Source of the DNA: JAIBJN01 sp963775625
Lineage (GTDB): Bacteria > Actinomycetota > Thermoleophilia > Gaiellales > Gaiellaceae
Direction of reading: 5' to 3'
Assembly: GCA_963775625.1 (NCBI GenBank)
Contig: CAVZJM010000006.1
Span: forward strand, 124,001 to 188,000
Length of the DNA: 64,000 bases
The notes beneath the pieces are model-generated. The model was given only the letters and a program-made list of their open reading frames with translations, made no database searches and was not told where the DNA came from. How positions within the stretch are numbered: position 1 is the stretch's first letter; every line of letters starts with the position of its first letter. This document shows, piece after piece, positions 1 to 7,529 of the stretch. Both the position numbers and the translations under genes were made by a program.

Positions 1-1
1 C

Positions 2-943
2 CGGGGCGTGCACGTCACGGCCGCCCTCGCCTCGCTCGACGGCAAGCTCGACGACTATCTCTCGCTGACCGACGAGGGCCTGAACGCCCTCGAGCTGGAC
101 GTCAAGGACGAGAACGGCGAGGTGGGCTTCGCGCGCCAGGCTCCGGCCGCCGCCCGCGCGACCGGCGCGACCCGTCCCTTCTACAACGCGCGCCAAGCCG
201 CTGCCGCCGCCGAGGCGGCGGGCGTGTACCTGATCGGCCGCGTCGTCGTCTTCGAGGACCCGATCCTCGCCACCGCGCGGCCGGAGCTCGCGATCAAGCG
301 CCGCGGCGGGGGCGTCTGGACGAACTCCGCCGGCCTCGCCTGGACGAACCCCTACGACGAGCGCGTCTGGAAGTACAACGTCGACATCGCCGTCGCGGCG
401 GTCGAGGCCGGCTTCGACGAGATCATGTTCGACTACGTCCGCTTCCCCACCGACGGCGACCTCCGATCCGCCGTGTTCAGCGGCAAGCGCAAGGAGCACA
501 AGACCGTCACCATCGGGAAGTTCGTCGAGTACGCCCGCTCGCGGCTCGAGCCGCTCGGCGCGCGCGTCTCCGCGGCCGTCTTCGGGCTCACCGCGACGCG
601 CGAGATGGGCATCGGCCAGCGGCCGAGCCGCCTCGCGCAGCATCTCGACGCCATCTACCCGATGGTCTATCCCTCGCACTTCGGCGCCGGCGAATACTCG
701 CTCAACGACCCGAACGCGGTTCCGGGTGTCACGGTGGCGCGGGCGCTCCGCGACTTCCGCCGCGACCTGCGCGGATACGACACGCTCCTCGTCCCGTGGC
801 TCCAGGACTTCTCCCTCGGCCGCGACTACAGCCTCGAGGACGTCCGCGCGCAGATCCTCGCGGCCCGCGACGCGCGGAGCGCCGGGTTCCTCCTCTGGAA
901 CCCGAGCGGGATCTACAAGACGGCCGCCCTCCGCCGGCCCTAG
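2..943 (+). CDS. Putative glycoside hydrolase (DUF4015-like), 5' end outside window
   Basis: The open frame runs in from the left edge (frame starting at base 2) and ends at TAG 941-943. The protein resembles the DUF4015 'putative glycosyl hydrolase' family: an N-terminal NALELDVKDENGEVGF segment, a central FDEIMFDYVRFPTDG motif with clustered acidic residues (about residues 140-150), and a C-terminal segment ending in FLLWNPSGIY. These are TIM-barrel features of that family. A GTG at base 8 could be called as a start, but RGVH just before it fits the family pattern, so the real start and any signal peptide lie upstream. Substrate unknown. Confidence 0.75.
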   Translation, partial: RGVHVTAALASLDGKLDDYLSLTDEGLNALELDVKDENGEVGFARQAPAAARATGATRPFYNARQAAAAAEAAGVYLIGRVVVFEDPILATARPELAIKRRGGGVWTNSAGLAWTNPYDERVWKYNVDIAVAAVEAGFDEIMFDYVRFPTDGDLRSAVFSGKRKEHKTVTIGKFVEYARSRLEPLGARVSAAVFGLTATREMGIGQRPSRLAQHLDAIYPMVYPSHFGAGEYSLNDPNAVPGVTVARALRDFRRDLRGYDTLLVPWLQDFSLGRDYSLEDVRAQILAARDARSAGFLLWNPSGIYKTAALRRP

Positions 944-1229
944 TCGCCGAGCCGACATCCACAGAGATGCCCACAGGCCCGTCCGGCGGCTGTGGAAAAT
1001 GTGGAAAAATGAACTTTCCGCAAATTGCGGGGAACGGTCTCTCGACGAGCTTGCGCAGGCAGGGAAGGCCGTCTAGATTCCCGCTTGCGCCGAGCACGGA
1101 GCGCGAGTAGGTTGAAGCCCCACCGGGCGGCCGTAGGCGGAAGCCGAAAGTTGGTCGGAGGGGTGGACGAAAGCGAAACCGGCTCGGCGAATTTTTTTGG
1201 TCCGGAACCGTCGCAGGATGCTCGGGCGC
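944..1229. other. Intergenic region with DnaA-box-like cluster and T-tract
   Basis: No gene is supported here. Two adjacent TGTGGAAAA nonamers (991-999 and 1000-1008, i.e. TTTTCCACA on the minus strand, one mismatch from TTATCCACA) follow weaker matches at 955-963 and 967-975. A run of seven T at 1192-1198 stands out in this GC-rich DNA but has no convincing stem in front of it, so I do not call a terminator. Confidence 0.45.
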
Positions 1230-1235
1230 TAGACT
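1230..1235 (+). promoter_or_regulatory. -10 hexamer TAGACT, leaderless promoter
   Basis: TAGACT ends 7 nt before the ATG at 1243, the spacing expected when transcription starts at the start codon. No Shine-Dalgarno is present. Confidence 0.5.
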
Positions 1236-1242
1236 CGGCGCG

Positions 1243-1446
1243 ATGGCGTTCCCTCCCCGTCCGCCCGCCTTCAGCCCCGGCTTCCAGGCTCTTGCGTGGG
1301 GGGTGATCCTCGGCGCGTACGTGTGGATCGGGCTGCTCGCGATCGGCACCGGCGGCGGCAGCGCGTTCCTCTTCGGCGTCGTGGCCGCCGCGCTGATCTT
1401 CTTCTTCGTCCGCCTGTGCGGCGAGGATCAGCTCAGAAGGGACTAG
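1243..1446 (+). CDS. Small membrane protein, unknown function
   Basis: A 67-residue protein with a Pro-rich N-terminus and two hydrophobic segments (about residues 17-35 and 39-58) ending in a charged tail, so probably a two-helix inner-membrane protein. The ATG start is preceded by a -10-like TAGACT at leaderless distance, and the stop lies 2 bp from the stop of the convergent gene at 1449, which supports both calls. I do not recognise a family. Confidence 0.55.
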   Translation: MAFPPRPPAFSPGFQALAWGVILGAYVWIGLLAIGTGGGSAFLFGVVAAALIFFFVRLCGEDQLRRD

Positions 1447-1448
1447 AG

Positions 1449-1661
1449 CTAGGCACAGAGCGACAGCGAGTCGCCGCCGGCGGGCGGACGCGCGAGCGCG
1501 CCCACCAGCAGCTCGGCCAGGTCGCACCCGAGCGCCTGCTCGAGCCGCGCGCGGCCGCCGGGCCCGTCGATGTCGCCGGTGAGCCGCTCGAAGGCGGCAA
1601 AATGGCGAAGGAGCCGAGGGATGCCCGGGCCCTGGAGGTCATGAGCCGCAGCGGCATCCAT
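1449..1661 (-). CDS. Small conserved-looking protein, unknown function
   Basis: A 70-residue protein reading into the stop at 1449. The start chosen is the ATG at 1661 because AAGAGGG lies just upstream; the longer open frame further upstream overlaps the next gene and looks non-coding. The sequence is acidic and helical with a GDIDGPGG turn and a single Cys in the segment ALGCDLAELL. It lies 76 bp after the Cys-rich gene at 1738-2340 and could be the last gene of that operon. No function can be assigned. Confidence 0.5.
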   Translation of the reverse strand: MDAAAAHDLQGPGIPRLLRHFAAFERLTGDIDGPGGRARLEQALGCDLAELLVGALARPPAGGDSLSLCA

Positions 1662-1737
1662 GGCCCTCTTGGTATCGGCGCGCGCGCGTCTCCGGGGCAT
1701 CCCTGGCGCGAGGGAAGACCCTCGTCGCCAGGCTCTC

Positions 1738-2340
1738 CTAGGCGGCGAGGTCGCGGCGTCGCGCGTCGAAGACGCCGGAGTCGAGCTCGTCTCGAAACGC
1801 CGAGAGGGCGAGCTCGCGGTCGCGGGCGAAGATGTGCTCGACGACGCCCACGCGGCGGTCGTTGTAGAACGGCACGTCGACATGCGCGCGGGTGACGACG
1901 TTCACGCTCGTCTGCGCGCAGCTGGGGCACTCGACCGCGAGGCCGACCTCGTCGCCGCCGCCCGCGAGCACGCGGAACGCGGACGGGGTGACCGGCCGCG
2001 GCCGCTCCTCCGGGTAGCAGAAGAAGCTCCACGGCCACGACCCCGTCTGGATGTGCCGAGCGGCCAGGTCGAGGAGGTCGAGCGCGATGGGCTCGAGGCG
2101 CGCGGTCATCAGGTTGAGGAAGGCCGAGCCCGAGCCGGCGAGCGGCGCCCAGTCGAGGTCGTCGTGCGTCACGAGGCCGTCGTGCTCCCCGTCGCAAGCG
2201 CACGCGAACGTGACCTTGTAGACCGCGGGGTGAGCAGCCCCGGGCAGCCGCTCCAGGATGCGGAAGCTGGAGAGAGTGACCCGGACCTCGCCACGGGCCG
2301 GGCAGGCGAACGTGTAGCGCCCCGTGAGCTCGTCGTACAT
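1738..2340 (-). CDS. Cys-rich (CpXC-like) hypothetical protein
   Basis: A 200-residue soluble protein with cysteine motifs near the N-terminus (FACPARG, FACACDGEHDG) and a CPSC motif near residue 140, suggesting a metal-binding fold resembling CpXC-type domains, although the second Cys of the first pair is missing. It follows apt by 39 bp on the same strand. A CATAAT hexamer 9 nt before the ATG could be its own -10. The resemblance to CpXC is weak; treat as hypothetical. Confidence 0.6.
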   Translation of the reverse strand: MYDELTGRYTFACPARGEVRVTLSSFRILERLPGAAHPAVYKVTFACACDGEHDGLVTHDDLDWAPLAGSGSAFLNLMTARLEPIALDLLDLAARHIQTGSWPWSFFCYPEERPRPVTPSAFRVLAGGGDEVGLAVECPSCAQTSVNVVTRAHVDVPFYNDRRVGVVEHIFARDRELALSAFRDELDSGVFDARRRDLAA

Positions 2341-2379
2341 GACAGTCCGATTATGTATCGGCAGGGAGGACGCGATCCG

Positions 2380-2907
2380 TCAGTCCGCGTACGTGATGAG
2401 CGAGCAGACGTCGTAGCCTTCGAGCTTCTTCCGGCCGCCCAGGAACTCGAGCTCGATCACGAACGCCAGCCCGACGACGGTGCCGCCGAGCTGCTCGACG
2501 AGGTCGATCTTGGCCTTCGCCGTGCCGCCGGTGGCGAGCAGGTCGTCGTGGACGAGCACCCGGGCACCGTCCGAGATCGCGTCCGCGTGCAGCTCGAGCG
2601 CGTCGAACCCATACTCGAGGGCGTACTTCGCGCTGATCGTGCGCCAGGGGAGCTTCCCCGGCTTCCGCGCGGCCACGAAGCCGCAGCCGAGCCTGTACGC
2701 GAGCGCCGCGCCGAGGATAAACCCGCGGGCCTCGGCGCCGAGCACGACGTCGGGCTTGCGCGGCCCGGCGAACTCCGCCAGGCGCTCCACGGTCTCGTGC
2801 AGCGCCTCCGCGTCGGCGAGGAGCGGCATGATGTCCTTGAAGACGATGCCGCGCTTGGGGAAGTCCGGGATGTCCCGGATCTTCGACTCGAGGTCGACTG
2901 CGGTCAC
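2380..2907 (-). CDS. apt: Adenine phosphoribosyltransferase
   Basis: A 175-residue enzyme that makes AMP from adenine and PRPP in purine salvage, cytosolic. The PRPP-binding motif VLVHDDLLATGGTAKA is intact and the N-terminus has the family signature FPKRGIVFKDI. The GTG start at 2907 gives the usual length and overlaps the stop of the MerR gene by four bases (GTGA), so translation is probably coupled. A much longer open frame upstream in the same phase is a shadow of the MerR gene. It is the fourth gene of the rsiG-like/FHA/MerR operon. Confidence 0.95.
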   Translation of the reverse strand: MTAVDLESKIRDIPDFPKRGIVFKDIMPLLADAEALHETVERLAEFAGPRKPDVVLGAEARGFILGAALAYRLGCGFVAARKPGKLPWRTISAKYALEYGFDALELHADAISDGARVLVHDDLLATGGTAKAKIDLVEQLGGTVVGLAFVIELEFLGGRKKLEGYDVCSLITYAD

Positions 2908-3596
2908 GCTCGCGGGACGATACCCCGAAGGGCACGCCAGAAGAGCAGGTTCGAGAGCTCCTGGGAGAGGGCCGCGAGGTTCTCGAGGTTCTCGAGCCCT
3001 GCGTGGCGCTTCTCGGGGTTCGGCGAGCGGAGCTCGGGTGCGACGATCCGCTCGAGCAGGTCGGCCTCGTTGTCCGCCCAACGCCTGAACGTGGCGAGGT
3101 TCCGCGGGGCGACGCCGTAGCGGGCGAGATGCGCGCACGCGCCGGCAACGTCGACGTCCCGCTCGGGGAAGCGCTTGTCGCCGTCCACCGCCCGCGGCTC
3201 CACGAGCCCGTACTCCTCGAGATCGCGGATGAAGGCCGCGTCGACGCCGGCGCGGGCACAGAGCGTTGCGAGGTCGACTTCGTCCTCGGGAACCTGCAGG
3301 CCGGCCCGGGCCCGCTCTCGCCGCCGCGGCGCGCCGGCCGCGAGCTCCTGACGGATGACCCGCAGCGGCAGGAACTCGTCCCGCTGCAGCCGGAGGATCG
3401 TCTCGAGCCGCTCCACGTCCTCGTCCGAGTAGAGCCGGTAGCCCCCCTGCGTGCGCCGCGGCGCGAGCAGCCCCTGGTCCTCGAGGTAGCGGATCTTCGA
3501 GATCGAGATGTCGGGAAACTCGTCCCGCAGGCGGTTGCACACCGCCCCGATCGTGAGCGGCCGTCCCGGCCCGATGTCGGCTGCTGCCGTTGCCAT
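2904..3596 (-). CDS. ftsR: MerR-family regulator, FtsR-like
   Basis: A 230-residue protein with an N-terminal MerR-type winged helix (TIGAVCNRLRDEFPDISISK, then KIRYLEDQGLLAPRRTQGGY), a linker and a second helical domain starting about residue 115. This length and its position after a GarA-like FHA gene match the actinobacterial FtsR/Rv1828 group, which regulates cell-division genes in relatives (family knowledge). It starts 8 bp after the FHA gene and overlaps apt by 4 bp. A MerR-type palindrome at 4411-4428 upstream of the operon may be its own operator. Confidence 0.85.
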   Translation of the reverse strand: MATAAADIGPGRPLTIGAVCNRLRDEFPDISISKIRYLEDQGLLAPRRTQGGYRLYSDEDVERLETILRLQRDEFLPLRVIRQELAAGAPRRRERARAGLQVPEDEVDLATLCARAGVDAAFIRDLEEYGLVEPRAVDGDKRFPERDVDVAGACAHLARYGVAPRNLATFRRWADNEADLLERIVAPELRSPNPEKRHAGLENLENLAALSQELSNLLFWRALRGIVPRA

Positions 3597-3604
3597 CGTG
3601 CGCC

Positions 3605-4072
3605 TCAGCTCTCCAGGAAGGTGAGCTTGTACTTGCCGATCTGCACCTCGTCGCCGTCCTCGAGCTTCGCGCTCTCCACCCGGCGGCGATTGACGTACGT
3701 GCCGTTGAGACTGCCCTCGTCGTGCAGCGTGAAGCCGTCAGCGCTGCGCGTGATCACGGAGTGGCGGCGCGACACGGTCACGTCGTCGAGAAAGACCTCG
3801 CATTCGGGCGCGCGGCCGAGCGAGGTGCGGTCGAGCTCGAGCGCGAACGTCTCGCCCGCTCTGCCACCACCCGCGCGGACGACGAGCGCGGGGCCCTCGA
3901 TGCGAAGGCCGTCGAGCGAGAGGCCCTCGTCTTCGGCCTCCTCCTCGGGGGTGAAGCTCATGGTCGTGTGCGCCCCTTGCTCCTCGTGGATGAGCAGCGC
4001 CCCGCACTTCGAGCAGTAGTTGGCGGCCTCCGGGTTCTGAAAGCCGCACTCGGGGCAGTGAATATGCGTCAC
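3605..4072 (-). CDS. garA: Zinc-ribbon/FHA domain protein, GarA-like
   Basis: A 155-residue protein. Residues 6-24 form a zinc ribbon (CPEC, then CSKC), followed by an acidic linker with a TT pair (AHTTMSFTPEEE) like the kinase-phosphorylated ETTS motif of mycobacterial GarA, then an FHA domain with the phosphothreonine-binding GR, SRRH and GSLNGTYVN motifs. GarA proteins switch central metabolic enzymes according to Ser/Thr kinase signalling. The N-terminal zinc ribbon is not part of mycobacterial GarA. The GTG start overlaps the upstream gene by GTGA. Identity as a GarA homologue is firm; partners here are inferred. Confidence 0.85.
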   Translation of the reverse strand: MTHIHCPECGFQNPEAANYCSKCGALLIHEEQGAHTTMSFTPEEEAEDEGLSLDGLRIEGPALVVRAGGGRAGETFALELDRTSLGRAPECEVFLDDVTVSRRHSVITRSADGFTLHDEGSLNGTYVNRRRVESAKLEDGDEVQIGKYKLTFLES

Positions 4073-4344
4073 CGCCCTGTCGCGTCGAGCTCCTCGTCCG
4101 TCGGAGGCGGCGCCTTCGAGGCGAGGATGGCCGCGAGCCGGTCGACGTCGATCTCGTGCAGGGGACTGTCGGTCTCCCCCACCTGCTTCTGGAGCCGCGC
4201 CTGCAGCTCGGCTCGCAGGATGTCGATCTTCCCGTGCAGAAGCCGACGCTCGTAGGAGACTTTGTGCTCCTCGACCATCAGCTCGCGGATGAGGTCGCGC
4301 AGCTCCTGGTCGGACAGGGTTCCAAGGTCAGGAAGGGCTTCCAC
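4069..4344 (-). CDS. RsiG-like c-di-GMP-binding anti-sigma candidate
   Basis: A 91-residue helical protein with the N-terminal LSDQELRDLI segment typical of RsiG (formerly 'aerial mycelium formation protein'). Residues 26-41 read E-HKV-S-YE-R-RLL-H-GKI-D, matching the E(X)3S(X)2R(X)3Q(X)3D c-di-GMP signature except for His in place of Gln. Only one motif copy is present; Streptomyces RsiG has two, whereas the single-motif Rubrobacter protein works as a homodimer (family knowledge). In relatives RsiG sequesters sigma-WhiG. GTG start with GGAG 7 nt upstream; it heads the operon with the FHA, MerR and apt genes. Confidence 0.75.
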   Translation of the reverse strand: MEALPDLGTLSDQELRDLIRELMVEEHKVSYERRLLHGKIDILRAELQARLQKQVGETDSPLHEIDVDRLAAILASKAPPPTDEELDATGR

Positions 4345-4410
4345 GCTGCAACTCCAGAGATCGGGGACGGAGGGGCGCCACACAGTAAACCAGCTGGCGG
4401 CCCATCCATC

Positions 4411-4428
4411 AACCTCGACTTGAGGGTT
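4411..4428 (-). promoter_or_regulatory. MerR-type palindromic operator candidate
   Basis: The 18-mer AACCTCGACTTGAGGGTT is an imperfect inverted repeat (CCTC..GAGG arms around GACTT) resembling SoxR/MerR-class operators. It lies 67 bp upstream of the start of the rsiG-like gene, in the only gap before an operon that encodes a MerR regulator. Autoregulation is inferred. Confidence 0.5.
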
Positions 4429-4436
4429 TAGGTGCT

Positions 4437-6953
4437 TCAGCCCTCCTCGGAGTCGTCCTCCCGCGCCACGATCTCCTCGACGAGGCCCTGGAACTCGGCC
4501 TCGAGCGACGCCCCGGCTGCGGGCGTCTTGCCCTCGGCGTAGATGTGCACGAGCGGCTCGTCCGGGTCCGGCAGCACCTGGGCCCAGCCGCGCTCGTCGT
4601 AGACCTTGATGCCGTCGGTGACGTCGACCTCCATTCCCTTCGTCCGCTCGGTGAGAATGCGCATCACGGCGCCCTTCCGAGCCCAGGGACAGCGCACCTG
4701 GCGGTGGACGACCGCGGACTCGGGCAGCTCGCCCACGATCTCCGACAGGGGCCTCTCGACCGGCGCCAGGAGCTCGAGAAGCTTGCAGAGGCTCGCCATG
4801 CCGTCGTAGGCGGGCACGAAGTCGGGGAAGACGAACCCACCGCCCACGGAGCCGGCGAAGATGACGCCGTCGCCGGCCGCGGCCAAGGTGAGGGCGGAGA
4901 GGGAGTGCGGCGTACGCTCGACCTCGAGCCCCGTGCCCTCGACGAGCTGGTCCACGAGGCTCGTCACCGTCGTCGGAAACGCGAGGCGGCCGCGTTTGCC
5001 GTCCGAGGCCAGGAGGCGGAGGAAGAGGAGGAGCTCCTGCTCGACCGGCACCTCGCGGGCCTTGTCGTCGATGAGGAAGATGCGCTCGGCGGCCGGGTCG
5101 AGCACGGCCCCGAGATCGGCGCCGACGGCGGCGACGAGCCGCTTCGCGTGGCCGAGCGACTCGGCGAGGGTGACCGTCTCGCTCGCGTGGCGCCGCTCGC
5201 TCACGTACGCATGCGAGGCGACCGCCTCGACGTCGAGCGCGCCCAGCACCTGCGGCAGGACGAGGGACGCGGCCGAGAAGGCGTAGTCGACCACCAGGCG
5301 GAAGGCGCGGGCCCGGATCGCGCCCGTGTCCAGCATCGCGAGCAGGTCCTGCACGTAGGTCTCGGCCGTTCGGGCGGAGTAGGTGATCTCCCCCACCTCG
5401 TTCCAGGATGCCCGCCTGAACTCCTGGCGCGAGAAGTGCTTGTCGAGCTCCTTGACGAGCGCCGGGGTCGCAGGGGTGCCCGGCGGCTCGAAGATCCGGA
5501 TCTGCACGACCTCCGGGTCGTTGGGGCTCGGCTGGACGTGGATGCCGGCATCGAAGCCCTCGGTCTTCAGGAAGTGCCGGTTGACCGCGGCCGGCATCAC
5601 CTGCAGGTCGGCGGCATGGACGCCCGCCGAGTTGACCCCGGCGATGAGCGCGCGGCGGATCAGCCTGCACGAGGCCGACGCGGCGCGACTCGTCACGACG
5701 CGGTCGCCTCGGTCGAGGGCGGTGCCGAGCGCCAGACCCAGGCGGAGGGCCGTCTCGGGCGTGAGGTCGACGTCGATCCGCCCCGCAATGCCGTCCATGC
5801 CGATCAGCCGGGAGGAGAGGCGCGACTCCCAGATGAGGTTTCGGTCGACGAGTGACCCCGACTCGACTTCCTTGAACGGGTAGATGCGGACGCCGGGCAT
5901 GACGACGCTCTCCTCGCCGATCGTGCAGTTGTCGCCGACCGCAACGCCCTCGTGCAGGCGCGCGTGCGGGCGCAGGTCGCAGGCCCGGCCGACGATCGCG
6001 CCCTCGACCACCGCGCTGCGGCCGATCGAGGTCGAGGCGTCCACGACGGCCCGCGCGGTGCGGGCGTGGTCGCCGAGCGTCACGCTCGGCATCAGCACCG
6101 AGTAGGGCCCCACCGACGCCCGCGGGGCGATCCGGCAGTAGTTCCCGATGAACGCCGGCGCCTCGACCGCCTCGAGGTCGTCGAGCCCGACCCCCTCGCC
6201 CACCCAGACGTTGCCGCGAAGGCGAATGCCCGGGATGCTCAGCTGCACGCGCTCGTCGAGCGCGTCGAAGTTGGCCTGCCGGTACTGGTCGAGGTTGCCG
6301 ATGTCCTGCCAGTAGCCCTCGCAGACGTAGCCGTAGAGCGGCTTCCCCATCTCCAGGAGGAGCGGGAAGAGCTCCTTCGAGAAGTCGTGAGGCGTGTCGG
6401 TGGGGACGTGGCGCAGCACCTCGGGCTCGAGCACGTAGATGCCGGTGTTGATCGTGTCCGTGAAGACCTGGCCCCAGGACGGCTTCTCGAGGAAGCGCTC
6501 GATGCGGCCCTCCTCGTCGGTGACGACGATGCCGAACTCGAGGGGGTTGGGGACGCTCTTCAGGCCGATCGTGACCATGGCGCCCTTCTCCTTGTGGAAG
6601 CGGACGAGGGCGCCCAGGTCGATGTCGCAGAGCGCGTCCCCGGAGATGACGAGGAACGTCTCGTCGAGCGCCTCCTCGGCGAGCTTCACCGATCCGGCGG
6701 TCCCGGCGGGCGACTCCTCCACCGAGTAGCGGATCGAGACGCCGTAGGCCTCGCCGTCGCCGAAGTAGCCGCGGATCGCCTGTGGCATGAACGCGAGGGT
6801 GACGATCACGTCGTCGAAGCCGTGCTCGCGGAGCAGGTCGAGGATGTGCTCCATGCACGGCTTGCCCACGATCGGCACCATCGGCTTCGGCTGGTTCGAG
6901 GTCAGTGGGCGCAGGCGGGTGCCTTCGCCTCCGGCCATCACGACGGCCTTCAC
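4437..6953 (-). CDS. NDP-sugar pyrophosphorylase / degenerate phosphomannomutase fusion
   Basis: An 838-residue protein in three parts: a nucleotidyltransferase domain (1-235, VVMAGGEGTRLRPLT at the start, SGDALCDIDL metal site), a left-handed beta-helix of hexapeptide repeats (about 250-365), and a phosphohexomutase-like half (about 380-830). The first part should make a nucleotide sugar, probably GDP-mannose, from the sugar-1-phosphate. In the mutase half the phosphoserine loop reads QPSPNDPE, the metal loop DPAAER replaces DGDGDR, and DPDEP replaces the SGTEP phosphate site, so catalysis there is doubtful. GTG start overlapping pgsA by GTGA. Confidence 0.85.
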   Translation of the reverse strand: MKAVVMAGGEGTRLRPLTSNQPKPMVPIVGKPCMEHILDLLREHGFDDVIVTLAFMPQAIRGYFGDGEAYGVSIRYSVEESPAGTAGSVKLAEEALDETFLVISGDALCDIDLGALVRFHKEKGAMVTIGLKSVPNPLEFGIVVTDEEGRIERFLEKPSWGQVFTDTINTGIYVLEPEVLRHVPTDTPHDFSKELFPLLLEMGKPLYGYVCEGYWQDIGNLDQYRQANFDALDERVQLSIPGIRLRGNVWVGEGVGLDDLEAVEAPAFIGNYCRIAPRASVGPYSVLMPSVTLGDHARTARAVVDASTSIGRSAVVEGAIVGRACDLRPHARLHEGVAVGDNCTIGEESVVMPGVRIYPFKEVESGSLVDRNLIWESRLSSRLIGMDGIAGRIDVDLTPETALRLGLALGTALDRGDRVVTSRAASASCRLIRRALIAGVNSAGVHAADLQVMPAAVNRHFLKTEGFDAGIHVQPSPNDPEVVQIRIFEPPGTPATPALVKELDKHFSRQEFRRASWNEVGEITYSARTAETYVQDLLAMLDTGAIRARAFRLVVDYAFSAASLVLPQVLGALDVEAVASHAYVSERRHASETVTLAESLGHAKRLVAAVGADLGAVLDPAAERIFLIDDKAREVPVEQELLLFLRLLASDGKRGRLAFPTTVTSLVDQLVEGTGLEVERTPHSLSALTLAAAGDGVIFAGSVGGGFVFPDFVPAYDGMASLCKLLELLAPVERPLSEIVGELPESAVVHRQVRCPWARKGAVMRILTERTKGMEVDVTDGIKVYDERGWAQVLPDPDEPLVHIYAEGKTPAAGASLEAEFQGLVEEIVAREDDSEEG

Positions 6954-7501
6954 CTCTCCCCCGTCCTCACGGCGCCCGCGACGTAGAAGACCGCAGCGAG
7001 TAGAGCCAGGGCGACTCCCGCCCAGAAGAGCCAGAGCGGCCACGCCGTTCCCTCGTCGGAGGCGATGACGCCGATGACGGCCGCGTAGAGCACCCACGTG
7101 GAAGCTTTCCCGAGGGTGGAGACCGAAAACTCGTAGCCGCGGTCTCTCACGAGGCCGTAGCCGCCGATCAGGAGGACGTCCCGCCCGAGCACGATGACGA
7201 GCGCCAGCCACGGAAGGCGTCCGTCCAGGCAGAGGAGGAGGACGGCGCTGTCGATCATCAGCCGGTCCGCGAGCGGGTCGGCGAACTTGCCGAACTCGGA
7301 CTCGACGCGCCAGCGGCGCGCGAGGAAGCCGTCCACCTGGTCGGTCAGGGCCGCCGCCGCGAAGAGCCCGGCGAGAAACCAGCTGCCCTCGCCGTCCGTC
7401 CGGTAGAGGAGCACGACGAAGACCGGGACGACGAGAAGGCGCAGGGCCGTGAGCGCGTTCGGCAGCTGAGCGAGCGGTGCGGAAACCACGCGGGTCGCCA
7501 T
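6950..7501 (-). CDS. pgsA: CDP-alcohol phosphatidyltransferase (PgsA-like)
   Basis: A 183-residue integral membrane enzyme with the complete CDP-alcohol phosphotransferase motif DGFLARRWRVESEFGKFADP followed by LAD (D..DG..AR..8..G...D...D spacing). It transfers a phosphatidyl group from CDP-diacylglycerol, most likely to glycerol-3-phosphate in phospholipid synthesis, although other acceptors cannot be excluded. The ATG at 7501 was chosen because the extra upstream frame runs into hutF antisense. It is translationally coupled to the nucleotidyltransferase gene by a GTGA overlap and divergent from hutF with only 28 bp between the starts. Confidence 0.85.
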   Translation of the reverse strand: MATRVVSAPLAQLPNALTALRLLVVPVFVVLLYRTDGEGSWFLAGLFAAAALTDQVDGFLARRWRVESEFGKFADPLADRLMIDSAVLLLCLDGRLPWLALVIVLGRDVLLIGGYGLVRDRGYEFSVSTLGKASTWVLYAAVIGVIASDEGTAWPLWLFWAGVALALLAAVFYVAGAVRTGER

Positions 7502-7512
7502 TCTCGGACCGA

Positions 7513-7522
7513 ATGGTAACGT
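7513..7522. promoter_or_regulatory. Overlapping divergent -10 elements (pgsA / hutF)
   Basis: TAACGT (7517-7522, plus strand) ends 7 nt before the hutF GTG. TACCAT on the minus strand (7513-7518) lies 11 nt before the pgsA ATG. The two hexamers overlap, so both genes may start from one melted segment. Confidence 0.45.
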
Positions 7523-7529
7523 CGCCGCG

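Noticed and set aside
955..1008. Chromosomal origin of replication
   Set aside because: No dnaA, dnaN or AT-rich unwinding element is near; only a box cluster is claimed.
1186..1200. Intrinsic terminator at the T7 run
   Set aside because: Only a 3-bp stem can be drawn in front of it and it lies just upstream of a gene start.
1449..1883. Longer version of the small gene at 1449-1661
   Set aside because: The upstream extension is antisense to the Cys-rich gene and has Ser/Thr-rich shadow composition; a Shine-Dalgarno supports the ATG at 1661.
4069..6858. Very long open frame antisense-phase to the nucleotidyltransferase fusion and other long overlapping frames (for example 14500-17070, 32439-35231, 49639-51250)
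   Set aside because: Their composition is Arg/Ala/Gly-rich without family motifs, and real genes with intact motifs occupy the same DNA in another frame. Only their ends, where they coincide with a real gene, were kept.
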